32,704 nt of DNA from a virus. A program made the position numbers and the translations under genes. Location of the stretch: IMG/VR virus record IMGVR_UViG_3300032893_000211, positions 1-32,704 of that record; one strand, written 5' to 3'. Shown here in pieces: positions 21,960 to 29,605 of this stretch; position 1 is the first letter of the stretch, and every line of letters begins with the position of its first letter. The notes below the pieces were generated by a model. The model saw nothing but the letters and a program-made list of their open reading frames with translations, did not search any database and was not told the DNA's origin.

Positions 21960-22937
21960 GTGATTCATACCCGCTCGCGCACCATTGCCATGGTTCGCCT
22001 CCTGCGCGCCGCTGCGCCCGCGCTGCACCGGCGCAAGGGCGGGCGCATGCCGCGCCAGCAGCAGCCCGACGCGATCCGTCTCGAATATTACAAGGCGATC
22101 CGCGCCCGCGCGGTCGAGCCGTCGGTGCGGGCGCTCGCGGGCGTGCGCGACGAGATCTTGCGCCTCCTCGCCGACGAGCGCGCGGAGCGCGGTGATGCTA
22201 GGATGGAGGCCGACGGTCGGAGCCTAGGCGCGCGAGCGCCGGAAGCTGCCCAGGAGCGGGAGGGAGCGACCTGGGGCCGAAGGGCTGACGCCGGCGGGCG
22301 GAAGGACCGCGCCCGCGAGCTCATCGAGAAGGCCGCCGCGCGCGCGACGCAGACCGTGAGCGAGCGCGAGCTGGCGGAGGTGGCGCGGCAGTTCGGCATG
22401 CGCACGAGCGACTTCCAACGCGTGCAGCTTGACCGGCAGGTGCGCCAGGCCGTGGGCGTGCCGCTGTCCTCGGTCGAGAAGCCGACCGTTGACCGCATCC
22501 CCGGCTTCGTGCGCGAGAACGTCGACCTCATCAAGACCGTGCCCAAGCGTTACTTCGAATCGGTCAAGGATGTGACATCGCAGGCGTTCGAGAAGGGGTG
22601 GACAGTCGACAAGCTCTCGGAGGAGATTTCGTCTCGCGGCGACGTCGCTGAGTCGGACGCGCGGAGGATCGCCAGGGACCAGATCGGCAAGCTCAACGCT
22701 GAGGTGAACCAGGACCGCCAACAAGCGTTAGGGGTCACAAGTTATATTTGGCGAGGGGTACTTGATGTGCGCGAACGTGATTCGCACGTCGCGTTTGAGG
22801 GTAGACGATTCGAATGGAACGGTGACGCGCCAATTGGCGTCAGTGGGCAAGTGATTCAGCCTGGTTATGAAATCTGTTGTCGTTGCCACGCCGAGCCGGC
22901 GCTCGACGACATCATCGCTGGCTTGAGCGAGGATTAG
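21960..22937 (+). CDS. Head morphogenesis protein (phage Mu gpF-like)
   Basis: 325 aa. The C-terminal region is a clear Mu F-like minor head domain: SDARRIARDQIGKLNAEVNQ, then SYIWRGVLDVRERDSHVAFE, GRRFEWNGD and PGYEICCRCHAEP. The N-terminal two-thirds are Arg/Ala-rich helices. The protein is needed in small copy number for prohead assembly next to portal. The GTG start lies six bases after TAGCCT in the divergent promoter. Codons from about 22728 to the end are clearly richer in A+T (ggggtcacaagttatatttg) than the first part, a possible recombination boundary within the gene. Confidence 0.88.
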   Translation: MIHTRSRTIAMVRLLRAAAPALHRRKGGRMPRQQQPDAIRLEYYKAIRARAVEPSVRALAGVRDEILRLLADERAERGDARMEADGRSLGARAPEAAQEREGATWGRRADAGGRKDRARELIEKAAARATQTVSERELAEVARQFGMRTSDFQRVQLDRQVRQAVGVPLSSVEKPTVDRIPGFVRENVDLIKTVPKRYFESVKDVTSQAFEKGWTVDKLSEEISSRGDVAESDARRIARDQIGKLNAEVNQDRQQALGVTSYIWRGVLDVRERDSHVAFEGRRFEWNGDAPIGVSGQVIQPGYEICCRCHAEPALDDIIAGLSED

Positions 22938-22948
22938 GCGCTGTTCGC

Positions 22949-22981
22949 ACGTGACACAACCCCGGGTGTAGCCTCGAAAGT
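22949..22981 (+). promoter_or_regulatory. 28-bp late promoter-like repeat, copy 1
   Basis: A 28-base sequence at 22949-22976, beginning ACGTGACACAACC and ending GGGTGTAGCCTCG, matches 31826-31853 in 26 of 28 positions. It contains TAGCCT (22969-22974) seven bases before the ATG of the 85-aa gene. ACAC and GTGT arms form a weak dyad. Both copies follow a stop codon by about 12 bases. Confidence 0.55.
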
Positions 22982-23239
22982 ATGACGATTATCGACGGGC
23001 TTCTGTGGCCAGATTTCAAGGCAGTCTTGAATGGCTGCTTGAAGGCGCCGGCGGTTTTTGCGTACACCGACGGCGGCGGAAACGTTTACGTCGCTGCGCG
23101 CGTAGCTGACGTGTTGTTCTCTTGTGGTATTGCTGCGGGCGCAGACGTCACCGATTTCCACTCCCAATCCTGGTACGACGCAGCCAACACGGCTTCCAAC
23201 CTCAACGGCGCCAAGTTGTACGCCGCCGTTTTCGGTTAG
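22982..23239 (+). CDS. Small hypothetical protein (85 aa)
   Basis: 85 aa: LWPDFKAVLNGCLKAPAVF, YTDGGGNVYVAARVADVLF and DVTDFHSQSWYDAANTAS are its recognisable segments. Mixed alpha/beta, no named domain. It is preceded by the 28-bp repeat also found before the tail sheath gene and lacks a ribosome-binding site, so strong leaderless late expression is possible. It is followed nine bases on by the 112-aa gene. Base use is closer to neutral than in the neighbours. It may be a small virion protein. Confidence 0.65.
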   Translation: MTIIDGLLWPDFKAVLNGCLKAPAVFAYTDGGGNVYVAARVADVLFSCGIAAGADVTDFHSQSWYDAANTASNLNGAKLYAAVFG

Positions 23240-23248
23240 GAGAAATCG

Positions 23249-23587
23249 ATGTATTTCTTGGGCTCTATCACGGGCCCGAGCGGCGGCGCCGCCGGGGTCT
23301 CGGTCAACAATCAGCAGTCGGGAGGCTTCGCCATTCCGCCGGGCACCCGATCGATCTACCTCGTGCCGCAAAATCCGCCGACGCTATTCGAGTTCGGCAG
23401 TGCCACGGGGTCGACGGGCGCGACCTTCCAGACGACCGTCGGCCGCGGAGCCATCCTCGACTCGACCGGCATCTACGGCCCGTTTCCGTGCGTGGTGGCG
23501 CCCGGGCAGCAGACCGTGGTCTCCATTTGCAACAACACGGGCGCGCCCGTCTCGGTCCGCGTCTACGCCAGCCCGGTGGCGGGATGA
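23249..23587 (+). CDS. Probable small virion protein (112 aa)
   Basis: 112 aa with a TAGGAG ribosome-binding site eight bases ahead. Gly/Thr/Ser-rich beta sequence: GSITGPSGGAAGVSVNNQQS, IPPGTRSIYLVPQNPP, PGQQTVVSICNNTGAPVSVR. This reads like a jelly-roll or Ig-like exposed structural domain. No family recognised. It overlaps a tiny 17-codon ORF (ATGA). Confidence 0.65.
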   Translation: MYFLGSITGPSGGAAGVSVNNQQSGGFAIPPGTRSIYLVPQNPPTLFEFGSATGSTGATFQTTVGRGAILDSTGIYGPFPCVVAPGQQTVVSICNNTGAPVSVRVYASPVAG

Positions 23588-23637
23588 AGCACGTCCGGCC
23601 CAAGACGAAGCCACAGCCAAGGCCGAAACCGCGATGA
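23584..23637 (+). CDS. Minute Pro/Lys/Arg-rich ORF (17 aa)
   Basis: The peptide MKHVRPKTKPQPRPKPR starts in an ATGA overlap with the 112-aa gene and ends in an ATGA overlap with the 79-aa gene. It may be a true basic peptide or only a ribosome-coupling relay between its neighbours. Without it, the 79-aa gene would have an untranslated gap and no good ribosome-binding site. Confidence 0.4.
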   Translation: MKHVRPKTKPQPRPKPR

Positions 23638-23873
23638 GCGACGAGGACTTCGAAAAGCTGCGCTTTCGCATTCGTGCCGAGCGGAAGCTCCGCGAATGGA
23701 ATGCCACCAATCGAGTCGACCGCGTTGGCGACGGCGGGCTACTCACCGATGTGCGCGACGACGTCGAAGCGGCGCGGCCACATTGCCCCTGGTGCGAGGA
23801 GCCGCTCGACGACAAGGGCGAGTGCGCGCGCCGCTGCCGCGCCTCGCGCGTGAACAGGACGGACAACCGATGA
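23634..23873 (+). CDS. Small zinc-finger-like protein (79 aa)
   Basis: 79 aa starting in an ATGA overlap. A charged helical N-terminus (DEDFEKLRFRIRAERKLREW) is followed by CPWCEEPLDDKGECARRC, a four-cysteine motif likely to bind zinc. It overlaps the protease-scaffold gene (ATGA). Function unknown; position suggests a head-assembly accessory or DNA-binding protein. Confidence 0.6.
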   Translation: MSDEDFEKLRFRIRAERKLREWNATNRVDRVGDGGLLTDVRDDVEAARPHCPWCEEPLDDKGECARRCRASRVNRTDNR

Positions 23874-25636
23874 GTCAGCGAAGCGACGTCACGCCGCCGG
23901 GCCGCGAGGCTCAGGTGCGCGCGCTCAAGAACAAGCCCGGCGTCGACAATCCGTACGCCGTGGCCTGGGCTTCGTACGAGAAGGGCGACGCGACCTACGA
24001 CGGCGCCAAGTGCGATGACTGCGGGCAGATGGTCCCGGTCGTCGACGCCAAGTACGTCGACCATGTCGCGCCCGGTGGCAGCTACGGCGAGCCGACGATG
24101 AGCAACGCCAACATGGATGCGGCGACGTCCATGTGCGACGGCTCAGGCGCGATGTGCAAGTACGACACGATCGAACATCGCGGCGGCCAGTGGGTGCTCA
24201 TCGCCAAGTCGAGCGGCAAGGTGCTCGGGACGCACCCGACCAAGGAGGTCGCTGAGGCGCAGGAGCGCGCGGTCCAGGCGAACAAGCACGCCGACGACGT
24301 CGTAATTCCCGGCACCGTCAAGCGCTGGGAGCGCATCGACTTCGCCCCCGGCGAGCTGCCGCGGGCGCGCGTCACCGCGGATGGCTTCCTCCAGGTCGCC
24401 GGCCGCGTCGCGCGAACGGGCATCCAGGAGTACCGCGACGGCCAGGGCGGCATCCGCAAGGAGCTGCGGCTGCCCGAGGAGGTGCGCAAGTCGCTGCCCA
24501 CCTTCCCGCTGCAGCCGATGACCAACCTCCACCCGTCGGAGATGGTCTCGCCCGACAACGCGCAGAAGTACGTCGTGGGCGCGGTCGGCGAGGCCGAGCT
24601 CAAGTCCGACGGATGGGTCACGGCGCCGCTGTCGCTCTGGCGCGCCGACGCCATCGAGGCCGCGCGCAACGGTCGCGTGCAGCTCTCGGTCGGCTACACG
24701 TGCCGGCTCGAGACGCAGGACGGCGAGTGGCAGGGGCAGAAGTACGACGCGGTCCAGCGCGACATCGTCGTCAACCACGTCGCGCTCGTCGACGCCGCGC
24801 GCGCCGGCGACGCCGCGCGCCTGCGCCTCGACGCGGGCGACGCGGAGGCCGTGTCGTTTGCGTGTGATACAGGCGAACCGTTACCTTCAATTCGTGAGGC
24901 AAAACTGATGGCGAAGCTGACGATCGACGGGATGGTCTTCGAGGTGCAGGACGCGAACGCGCAGGCCGCCCTCGACGGCTTCGTCGCCCGCGTCCAGAAG
25001 GACCGCGACGAGAAGGTGGCCGCGGAGAAACTCCGCGCCGACAACGCGGAGAAGCTGCGCGAGGTCGCGGTCAAGGAGAAGGAAGCCCTCCAGGGCAAGT
25101 ACGACTCCAAGATGGCCGAGGACAAGCAGCCCATCAAGCTCGACGCGGCCGAGATCACAGTCGCCGATGCGGCCGACCCGGCGAAGTTCGCCGCGTTCGT
25201 CCAACCCATCGTCGAGGCCCGTGCGATGGCGCGCGCGTCGCTGCTCGTCGAGGCGCGCAAGCACCTCGGCGCCAACGAGAAGTTCGACGCCTACGCCGGC
25301 AAGGACGGCAAGATGGTGCCGGCCAAGACCGACGACGAGATCAAGCGGCTCGTCATCGGCAAGCTCAAGCCTTCTATCAAGCTCGACGGCAAGGGCGCCG
25401 AGTACGTGCAGGCGCTCTACGACGACGCGGTGGCGACGGCCAAGCCGCAGCCGAGCGCGCTCGACCTCGCCCGCGCCACGGGCGGCCCGGCCATTGTGCC
25501 GCAGCTCGCCGGCGAGCGCTCGGACGAGACCGCGCAGCCCGATGCGGAGACCGCGCGTAAGGCGATGATCGAACGCATGCTGCGCGCCAACCCCAACCAC
25601 CCCAAGCACGACGCCGCTCTGGCGTCGAAGGTGTAG
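23870..25636 (+). CDS. DUF2213 capsid maturation protease with fused scaffold
   Basis: 588 aa from an ATGA overlap. Residues 1-~150 hold a variable domain with CDDCGQM and a CDGSGAMC pair. Residues ~155-335 match the DUF2213 prohead protease: VIPGTVKRWERIDFAPGELP, ARTGIQEYRDGQGGIRKELR, LPEEV, TNLHPSEMV, VGAVGEAELKSDGWVTAPLS, VQLSVGYTCRLE and VNHVALVDAARAGDAARLRL. From residue 347 on there is a charged coiled coil (RVQKDRDEKVAAEKLRADNA and on) and helical tail, typical of a scaffold. An internal ATG at 24908 (GAGG upstream) starts exactly at the scaffold part. The protease would cleave capsid and scaffold in maturation. Confidence 0.85.
   Translation: MSQRSDVTPPGREAQVRALKNKPGVDNPYAVAWASYEKGDATYDGAKCDDCGQMVPVVDAKYVDHVAPGGSYGEPTMSNANMDAATSMCDGSGAMCKYDTIEHRGGQWVLIAKSSGKVLGTHPTKEVAEAQERAVQANKHADDVVIPGTVKRWERIDFAPGELPRARVTADGFLQVAGRVARTGIQEYRDGQGGIRKELRLPEEVRKSLPTFPLQPMTNLHPSEMVSPDNAQKYVVGAVGEAELKSDGWVTAPLSLWRADAIEAARNGRVQLSVGYTCRLETQDGEWQGQKYDAVQRDIVVNHVALVDAARAGDAARLRLDAGDAEAVSFACDTGEPLPSIREAKLMAKLTIDGMVFEVQDANAQAALDGFVARVQKDRDEKVAAEKLRADNAEKLREVAVKEKEALQGKYDSKMAEDKQPIKLDAAEITVADAADPAKFAAFVQPIVEARAMARASLLVEARKHLGANEKFDAYAGKDGKMVPAKTDDEIKRLVIGKLKPSIKLDGKGAEYVQALYDDAVATAKPQPSALDLARATGGPAIVPQLAGERSDETAQPDAETARKAMIERMLRANPNHPKHDAALASKV
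24894..24910 (+). promoter_or_regulatory. Internal ribosome-binding site for separate scaffold
   Basis: GAGG, eight bases, then ATG at 24908 (MAKLTIDGMVFEV), located at the junction between protease and scaffold domains. This resembles nested protease/scaffold genes such as lambda C/Nu3. The context is locally more AT-rich. Confidence 0.4.
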
Positions 25637-25640
25637 GACC

Positions 25641-26237
25641 ATGGCCCAGACCACCGTTTCCGCGGGCGGCCAGTCGATCGGCGTCGCCGGTCAGCTCGCC
25701 GACTCGGCCGAGGGGCGCGACGTCGTCTCCGGCTTCAACAAGGAGGCGACGGCCCAGATCCCGTTCGGCTTCGGCGTGCGCGTGCAGCCGGGCTCGAACG
25801 GCGACGGCTTCCTGCTCGCGACCGGCTTCTCGGGCGGCGCGCCCGGGACCGAGGTCGCCGGCATCAACGTCTTCTCGTTCAACCACTTCAAGCAGGGCGC
25901 GGCCGACCCGCTCGGCAACTTCGCCGGCGACCTCGGCGGCTCGGGCCTGCTCCCGAACGCGGGCCTGCAGGTGCTCCGCGAGGGCCGCGTGCTCGTCCCG
26001 GTCGAGATCAACGTCGTCGCCGGCGACCGCGCCTGGTGCCGCGGCATCGCGACCGGCACCACGTCGAACACGGCGGGCATTTGGTCGGGCACGGGCTACA
26101 ACGTGGCGGGCGCCGGCTCGTCCTACATGATCGACTGCACCCGCCAGGGCGTGTTCCGCTCGGGCACCTACACGGCGGCCGACGGCGTCACGAAGGTGGC
26201 GGTCCTCGAGGTCGACTTCACCAACAAGTCGTTCTAA
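25641..26237 (+). CDS. Probable capsid decoration/stabilising protein (198 aa)
   Basis: 198 aa, Gly/Ala/Thr-rich and beta. The start TTVSAGGQSIGVAGQLADSA resembles the N-terminus of phage head-decoration/structural cation-type proteins found just before DUF2184 capsid genes. Later segments EATAQIPFGFGVRVQPGSN and VLREGRVLVPVEINVVAGD are typical of DUF2190-like or similar trimers. The family name is not certain. Four bases after the protease stop and 10 bases before the capsid gene. Confidence 0.72.
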   Translation: MAQTTVSAGGQSIGVAGQLADSAEGRDVVSGFNKEATAQIPFGFGVRVQPGSNGDGFLLATGFSGGAPGTEVAGINVFSFNHFKQGAADPLGNFAGDLGGSGLLPNAGLQVLREGRVLVPVEINVVAGDRAWCRGIATGTTSNTAGIWSGTGYNVAGAGSSYMIDCTRQGVFRSGTYTAADGVTKVAVLEVDFTNKSF

Positions 26238-26247
26238 GGAGCGTCCC

Positions 26248-27252
26248 ATGCGTTTGCCCCCGAACTATCGCTACGACGCCGAGACCCGCGGGGACGCGGG
26301 CGAGACGCTCTTCGTCGAGCGCGCGCTCCTCTGGGTTGAAACTGAGACCTACAACACGTTGTTCCCGCCGCTCGAGGGCCTGAAGTACGTGCCCATCGAC
26401 ATGAGCGCGTCCGAGGGCGCCAAGGGGACCGCGTACAAGCAGTACACGCGGACCGGTATCGCCAAGCTCGTCACCGAGCGCGGCGGCGACCTGCCGACGT
26501 CGAAGCTCTTCGTCCGCGAGTTCCAGCACCAGTTCTACCGCCTCGGCATGTCGTACGAGTACACGCTCGACGACCTGCTTGCGGCGCAGATGTCGGCGCA
26601 TAACGGCGGCCCGGCGCTCAACATCGACATGGAGCAGGCGATCGCCGCGCGCGAGGGCATCAACAAGGGCCTCGACGCGATCTCAGGCATCGGCTCGGCG
26701 ACGTCGTCGACCATCCCCGGCCTGTCGGTGGGCATCGGCCCCGACGTCGGCTTGCTCGGCCTCCTGAACCAGCCTAACGCCTCGACCTACACGCCGGCCA
26801 CCGGCGCGCAGGGCTCGACGCAGTGGCTCTTCAAAACGCCGGACGAGAAGATCGCGGACATCGTCGGCCAGTACGGCGCGATGGAGTCGGGCACCTACAA
26901 GATCTTCGTGCCGGACACGTTCCTCCTTCCCATTCCGCAATTTCGCGGCGCGGCGAGCACTCGTTTGGGCGACGGCTCGGATGAGACGGCCATCTCGCTC
27001 CTCAGGACGAAGATGCTCCCGGGCGTCACCATCGATTCGTGGCAGTACTGCGCGGGCGCGGGCTCGGGCGGCGTCGACCGCTGCGTGGCGTATATCAACA
27101 ATAAGCGCTACGTCAAGCACATGATCTCGCAGATGTTCCGCCAGATGCCGCCGCAGTACGAGAATCTCGAGTTCTCGGTCGACTGCTTGGCGAAAACCGC
27201 TGGAGTTTTCGCACCTTACCCCATATCTATCAGCTATATGGACAGTATCTAG
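26248..27252 (+). CDS. Major capsid protein (DUF2184 family)
   Basis: 334 aa with AAGGAG eight bases ahead of the ATG. Sequence features of the DUF2184 capsid family: ETLFVERALLWVETETYNTL, FPPLEGLKYVPIDMSASEGA, then REFQHQFYRLGMSYEYTLDD and the C-terminal VDRCVAYINNKRYVKHMISQ and GVFAPYPISISYMDSI. It should form the HK97-fold icosahedral shell. The reading frame is whole, and the GIY-YIG gene behind it has not interrupted it. The last ~20 codons are more AT-rich and include a perfect 8-bp hairpin sequence (27190-27212). Confidence 0.92.
   Translation: MRLPPNYRYDAETRGDAGETLFVERALLWVETETYNTLFPPLEGLKYVPIDMSASEGAKGTAYKQYTRTGIAKLVTERGGDLPTSKLFVREFQHQFYRLGMSYEYTLDDLLAAQMSAHNGGPALNIDMEQAIAAREGINKGLDAISGIGSATSSTIPGLSVGIGPDVGLLGLLNQPNASTYTPATGAQGSTQWLFKTPDEKIADIVGQYGAMESGTYKIFVPDTFLLPIPQFRGAASTRLGDGSDETAISLLRTKMLPGVTIDSWQYCAGAGSGGVDRCVAYINNKRYVKHMISQMFRQMPPQYENLEFSVDCLAKTAGVFAPYPISISYMDSI
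27190..27212 (+). repeat. Perfect inverted repeat at the end of the capsid gene
   Basis: GCGAAAAC (27190-27197), seven-base loop, GTTTTCGC (27205-27212), inside codons for LAKTAGVFA. It is not followed by a T-run, so a terminator is unlikely. It could be a recognition or cleavage region for the endonuclease encoded just downstream. Confidence 0.45.
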
Positions 27253-27340
27253 CGTAATTCCAGCTAGTTAGTCCGTATCTCCAAATTAACTCTTCTCAAT
27301 TAGGTAAACGATGAGTAAGATGTCCTCTTAGGAGGTCATC

Positions 27341-28123
27341 ATGAAGCTCATCATCTACGGCTTGATCGACCCCCGCGACGGGGCGGTCCACTACATCGGC
27401 AAGTCGTCCTCGGGGAAGAAGCGCCCGCGCGAGCACGGTATCGCGCGAAAGCTCGATCTTGATTTCACACCCAAGGCGCGCTGGATTCGGGCTCTTCAAC
27501 AGGAGGGTCTGGAGTTCGGCGTGGTCGTGCTTGAGCAGATCGAACGTCGCGAGGACCTCGCCGCCGCGGAGATTCGGTGGATCGCCTTCGGCCGTAGCGA
27601 AGGTTGGCCGCTTAAGAACATCACTGAAGGCGGCGATGGGCGCCAGCCGGGCTACAGGGTGCCGGCCGAGGAAGTCGAGCGCGCTCGGCGCGAATGGGCA
27701 CTCGGAATTCGCAAGCACAAGCCCGAGACGATCGAGAAGCTGCGCGCGCTCAAGCTGGGAGTGCCACGCAGCGAAGAAACCAAAGCGAAAATTCGTGAAG
27801 CTCGATTGCGCCAAGCGCCATTTTCGGTGGAAGTGCGACAGCGCATGAGCGAGATCAAGCTAGGAAAGCCTCCGAATAACAAAGGCATGAAGATGTCTAC
27901 CGAGACGCGCGCCAAGATGAGCGCGGCGCACAAGGCGCGCCACGCTATGCATCCAGTCTCCGCCGAGACGCGCGAGAAGATCGCCGCCTCCAAGAGGGGT
28001 CGCGCATGCCCTGATCTCGCGGAATGGCATCGTACCGAAGCAGGTAAAGCACATGCTGAAAAGCTGCGTCAAATCACGCTGGCGCGATGGGCAAAGAAGC
28101 GAGGAGAAACCCCTACGACTTGA
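27341..28123 (+). CDS. GIY-YIG homing endonuclease with NUMOD3 repeats
   Basis: 260 aa with a perfect AGGAGG six bases ahead of the ATG. The N-terminal catalytic domain has KLIIYGLIDPRDG and HYIGKSSSGKK (GIY and YIG strands), RPREHG and PLKNITEGGDG. Four NUMOD3-like DNA-binding repeats follow: RSEETKAKIREARL, SVEVRQRMSEIKLG, STETRAKMSAAHKA and SAETREKIAASKRG. This is the free-standing SegA/Mob type, which cuts a neighbouring conserved gene in related phages. Its location directly after the capsid gene suggests that the capsid gene's end is the target. The 88-base leader is AT-rich and foreign in composition. Confidence 0.93.
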   Translation: MKLIIYGLIDPRDGAVHYIGKSSSGKKRPREHGIARKLDLDFTPKARWIRALQQEGLEFGVVVLEQIERREDLAAAEIRWIAFGRSEGWPLKNITEGGDGRQPGYRVPAEEVERARREWALGIRKHKPETIEKLRALKLGVPRSEETKAKIREARLRQAPFSVEVRQRMSEIKLGKPPNNKGMKMSTETRAKMSAAHKARHAMHPVSAETREKIAASKRGRACPDLAEWHRTEAGKAHAEKLRQITLARWAKKRGETPTT

Positions 28124-28155
28124 CAAACTCGCGATTGCGGCGCGATTCTGAGTGC
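28120..28155 (+). promoter_or_regulatory. Putative leaderless promoter after homing endonuclease
   Basis: TTGACA (28120-28125) overlaps the endonuclease stop, an 18-base spacer follows, then GATTCT (28144-28149) and six bases to the ATG. The first 14 bases, TTGACAAACTCGCG, equal those of the minus-strand promoter at 30796-30783. It would restart late transcription behind the inserted gene. Confidence 0.5.
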
Positions 28156-28691
28156 ATGCAGACCGTCGTGATCAACAATCGTGAGGGGCTCGTCCAGGGC
28201 CAGCTCCAGCCCGACCCCGAGCTCGTCGCCAAGATGACCAAGGGGTCCATCCCCATCAACCGGTGCGTGACGCTCCTGCCAGGGGCGAACCTCGTCGAGG
28301 CCGCCGACCTGGAGGCGCTGGGCAGGAACCCGGCATTCGCCAAGCGCTTCGAGACGAAGATCCAGCGCTCGCCGGCGCCCGAGCAGAACCCCGAGAAGGT
28401 GGGCCTGCCCGAGCTGCAGCTCATGGGCGTCGACGGCAAGCTCATCGACCAGACGCAACCGGTGCCCAAGGACGCCAAGCCCGTGGCGCCGCTGCAGGTC
28501 GACAAGGACCACCCGCTCAAGGCGCTTAAGGCCGAGGTCGCCAAGGCGCTCATCGACGAGACCTTCGTCGTCTCCACGCTGCGCGCGTGGCTGGGCAGCG
28601 AGGGCCGGCCCGAGGTGCGCCTTGTTCTGACCCAGCGCATCGCCGAGCTCGACGCGGCGCCCGAGGGCGGCCCGGCGGCGGCGGGACGATA
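28156..28691 (+). CDS. Probable head/head-tail protein (178 aa)
   Basis: 178 aa; the stop TAA is at 28690-28692 and overlaps the next ATG by one base. Start ATG at 28156, not the upstream codon that overlaps the endonuclease. The N-terminal part is beta (QTVVINNREGLVQGQLQPD, INRCVTLLPGANLVEAADLE). The C-terminal half is helical with a Pro-rich linker. Such proteins occur between capsid and DUF4054 genes in related phages but have no named function here. A leaderless promoter is predicted. Confidence 0.68.
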
Positions 28692-29006
28692 ATGTTCCCG
28701 CTGATCAACATGACGTTCTCGTGCGACGGGTGCAACAAGACCGCGCATGTGTCGCTGCGCCCAGACGGGAATCAGGAGAATCCGCATCACACCTTACCGC
28801 AGGGCTGGTTGCGCTGGACGCAGGGCTACGATCGCTGCCTTGATGCGAGTCCATATGGACGCGAGGTTCCGTGGGTCGCGTGCAGCGAAAAGTGCGTCGC
28901 TACCGTCAAGGAGCTCATCAAGGGCTTGAAGCAGCGCGCCGCCGCGTTGCAGGTCGAGCAAGAGTTGGCCGCTATCGCGTTTGTTCTCGGCCCTGTGGGC
29001 GAGTAG
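28692..29006 (+). CDS. Small hypothetical protein with Cys motif (104 aa)
   Basis: 104 aa starting in a TAATG overlap. FSCDGCNKTAHVSL is a CxxC that, with CSEKC later, may bind zinc. HTLPQGWLRW and PYGREVPWVACSEKCVATVK form the core, and the C-terminus is helical. The pattern is that of phage zinc-ribbon proteins of unknown role. Codons are more AT-rich than in the flanking genes. Confidence 0.65.
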   Translation: MFPLINMTFSCDGCNKTAHVSLRPDGNQENPHHTLPQGWLRWTQGYDRCLDASPYGREVPWVACSEKCVATVKELIKGLKQRAAALQVEQELAAIAFVLGPVGE

Positions 29007-29009
29007 CCG

Positions 29010-29342
29010 GTGGCGATCACCTGGAGCGACGTCGTCGGCATCGCCCCCGAGCTGGTCTCAGTCGAGACGGCGACGCAGACCGCCATCCTCGCCGTGGTGT
29101 CGCGCCAGATCGACGCTGACGCCTGGGGCGAGTTCGCCGACGACGGCGCCAAGTACCTCGCCGCGCACCTCGCCTCCATCCGCGGCAATGAGGGCTTGGT
29201 CACCACCGAGACGCTCGGGCAGATGTCGCGCTCCTACGCGCTCCCGCCCGGCATCATGGGCTCGCTCGCGTTGTCGACCTACGGCGCGGAGTATAGGCGC
29301 TTGATCGATATCGCCGTCGGCGTGCCCGGGATCATCGTCTGA
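29010..29342 (+). CDS. Head-tail adaptor (DUF4054 family)
   Basis: 110 aa from a GTG three bases after the previous stop. DUF4054-like features: ITWSDVVGIAPELVSVETAT, GEFADDGAKYLAAHLASI, then the MSRSYALPPG loop and STYGAEYRRLID at the end. The family sits at the portal-tail connection (gp6/gp15-like connector). Next gene starts at a TGATG overlap. Confidence 0.85.
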   Translation: MAITWSDVVGIAPELVSVETATQTAILAVVSRQIDADAWGEFADDGAKYLAAHLASIRGNEGLVTTETLGQMSRSYALPPGIMGSLALSTYGAEYRRLIDIAVGVPGIIV

Positions 29343-29605
29343 TGCCTATCATCGTCAAGAAGCGCTCCAATTTCGAGTGGGACGTCGTCGAGGAGAAGGG
29401 CGTCCACGAGCACGTGCTCGAGACGCACCCGTTCGAGAGCGCCGCGCTGGCGCGCATGCGCGAGTTAAACGCGCGCCGCGCGCAGGAGGCCATCGGCACG
29501 CACGGGACCTTCACTATCGGCCCGGCGGGGGTCGCCGCCGTCGGCTGCACGTGCTCCAAGGGCATCCGCCTAGAGGCCGTCGCCTGCCCGGTGCATGGTG
29601 TCTGA
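29342..29605 (+). CDS. Small hypothetical protein (87 aa)
   Basis: 87 aa starting in a TGATG overlap. Charged beta-alpha start (IIVKKRSNFEWDVVEEKGVH), helix (ESAALARMRELNARRAQEAI) and a C-terminal VGCTCSKGIRLEAVACPVHG with three Cys and a His. No family recognised. It overlaps the next gene by 11 bases. Confidence 0.62.
   Translation: MPIIVKKRSNFEWDVVEEKGVHEHVLETHPFESAALARMRELNARRAQEAIGTHGTFTIGPAGVAAVGCTCSKGIRLEAVACPVHGV

Noticed and set aside
22949-22976. Sigma-54 type (-24/-12) promoter in the 28-bp repeat
   Set aside because: The GG and GC pairs at the required 10-base distance with the TGGCAC/TTGC consensus are not present.
26248-28691. Group I intron or split capsid gene around the GIY-YIG endonuclease
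   Set aside because: The capsid frame ends in the usual C-terminal motif, and the downstream gene is unrelated to capsid. The endonuclease has its own ribosome-binding site.
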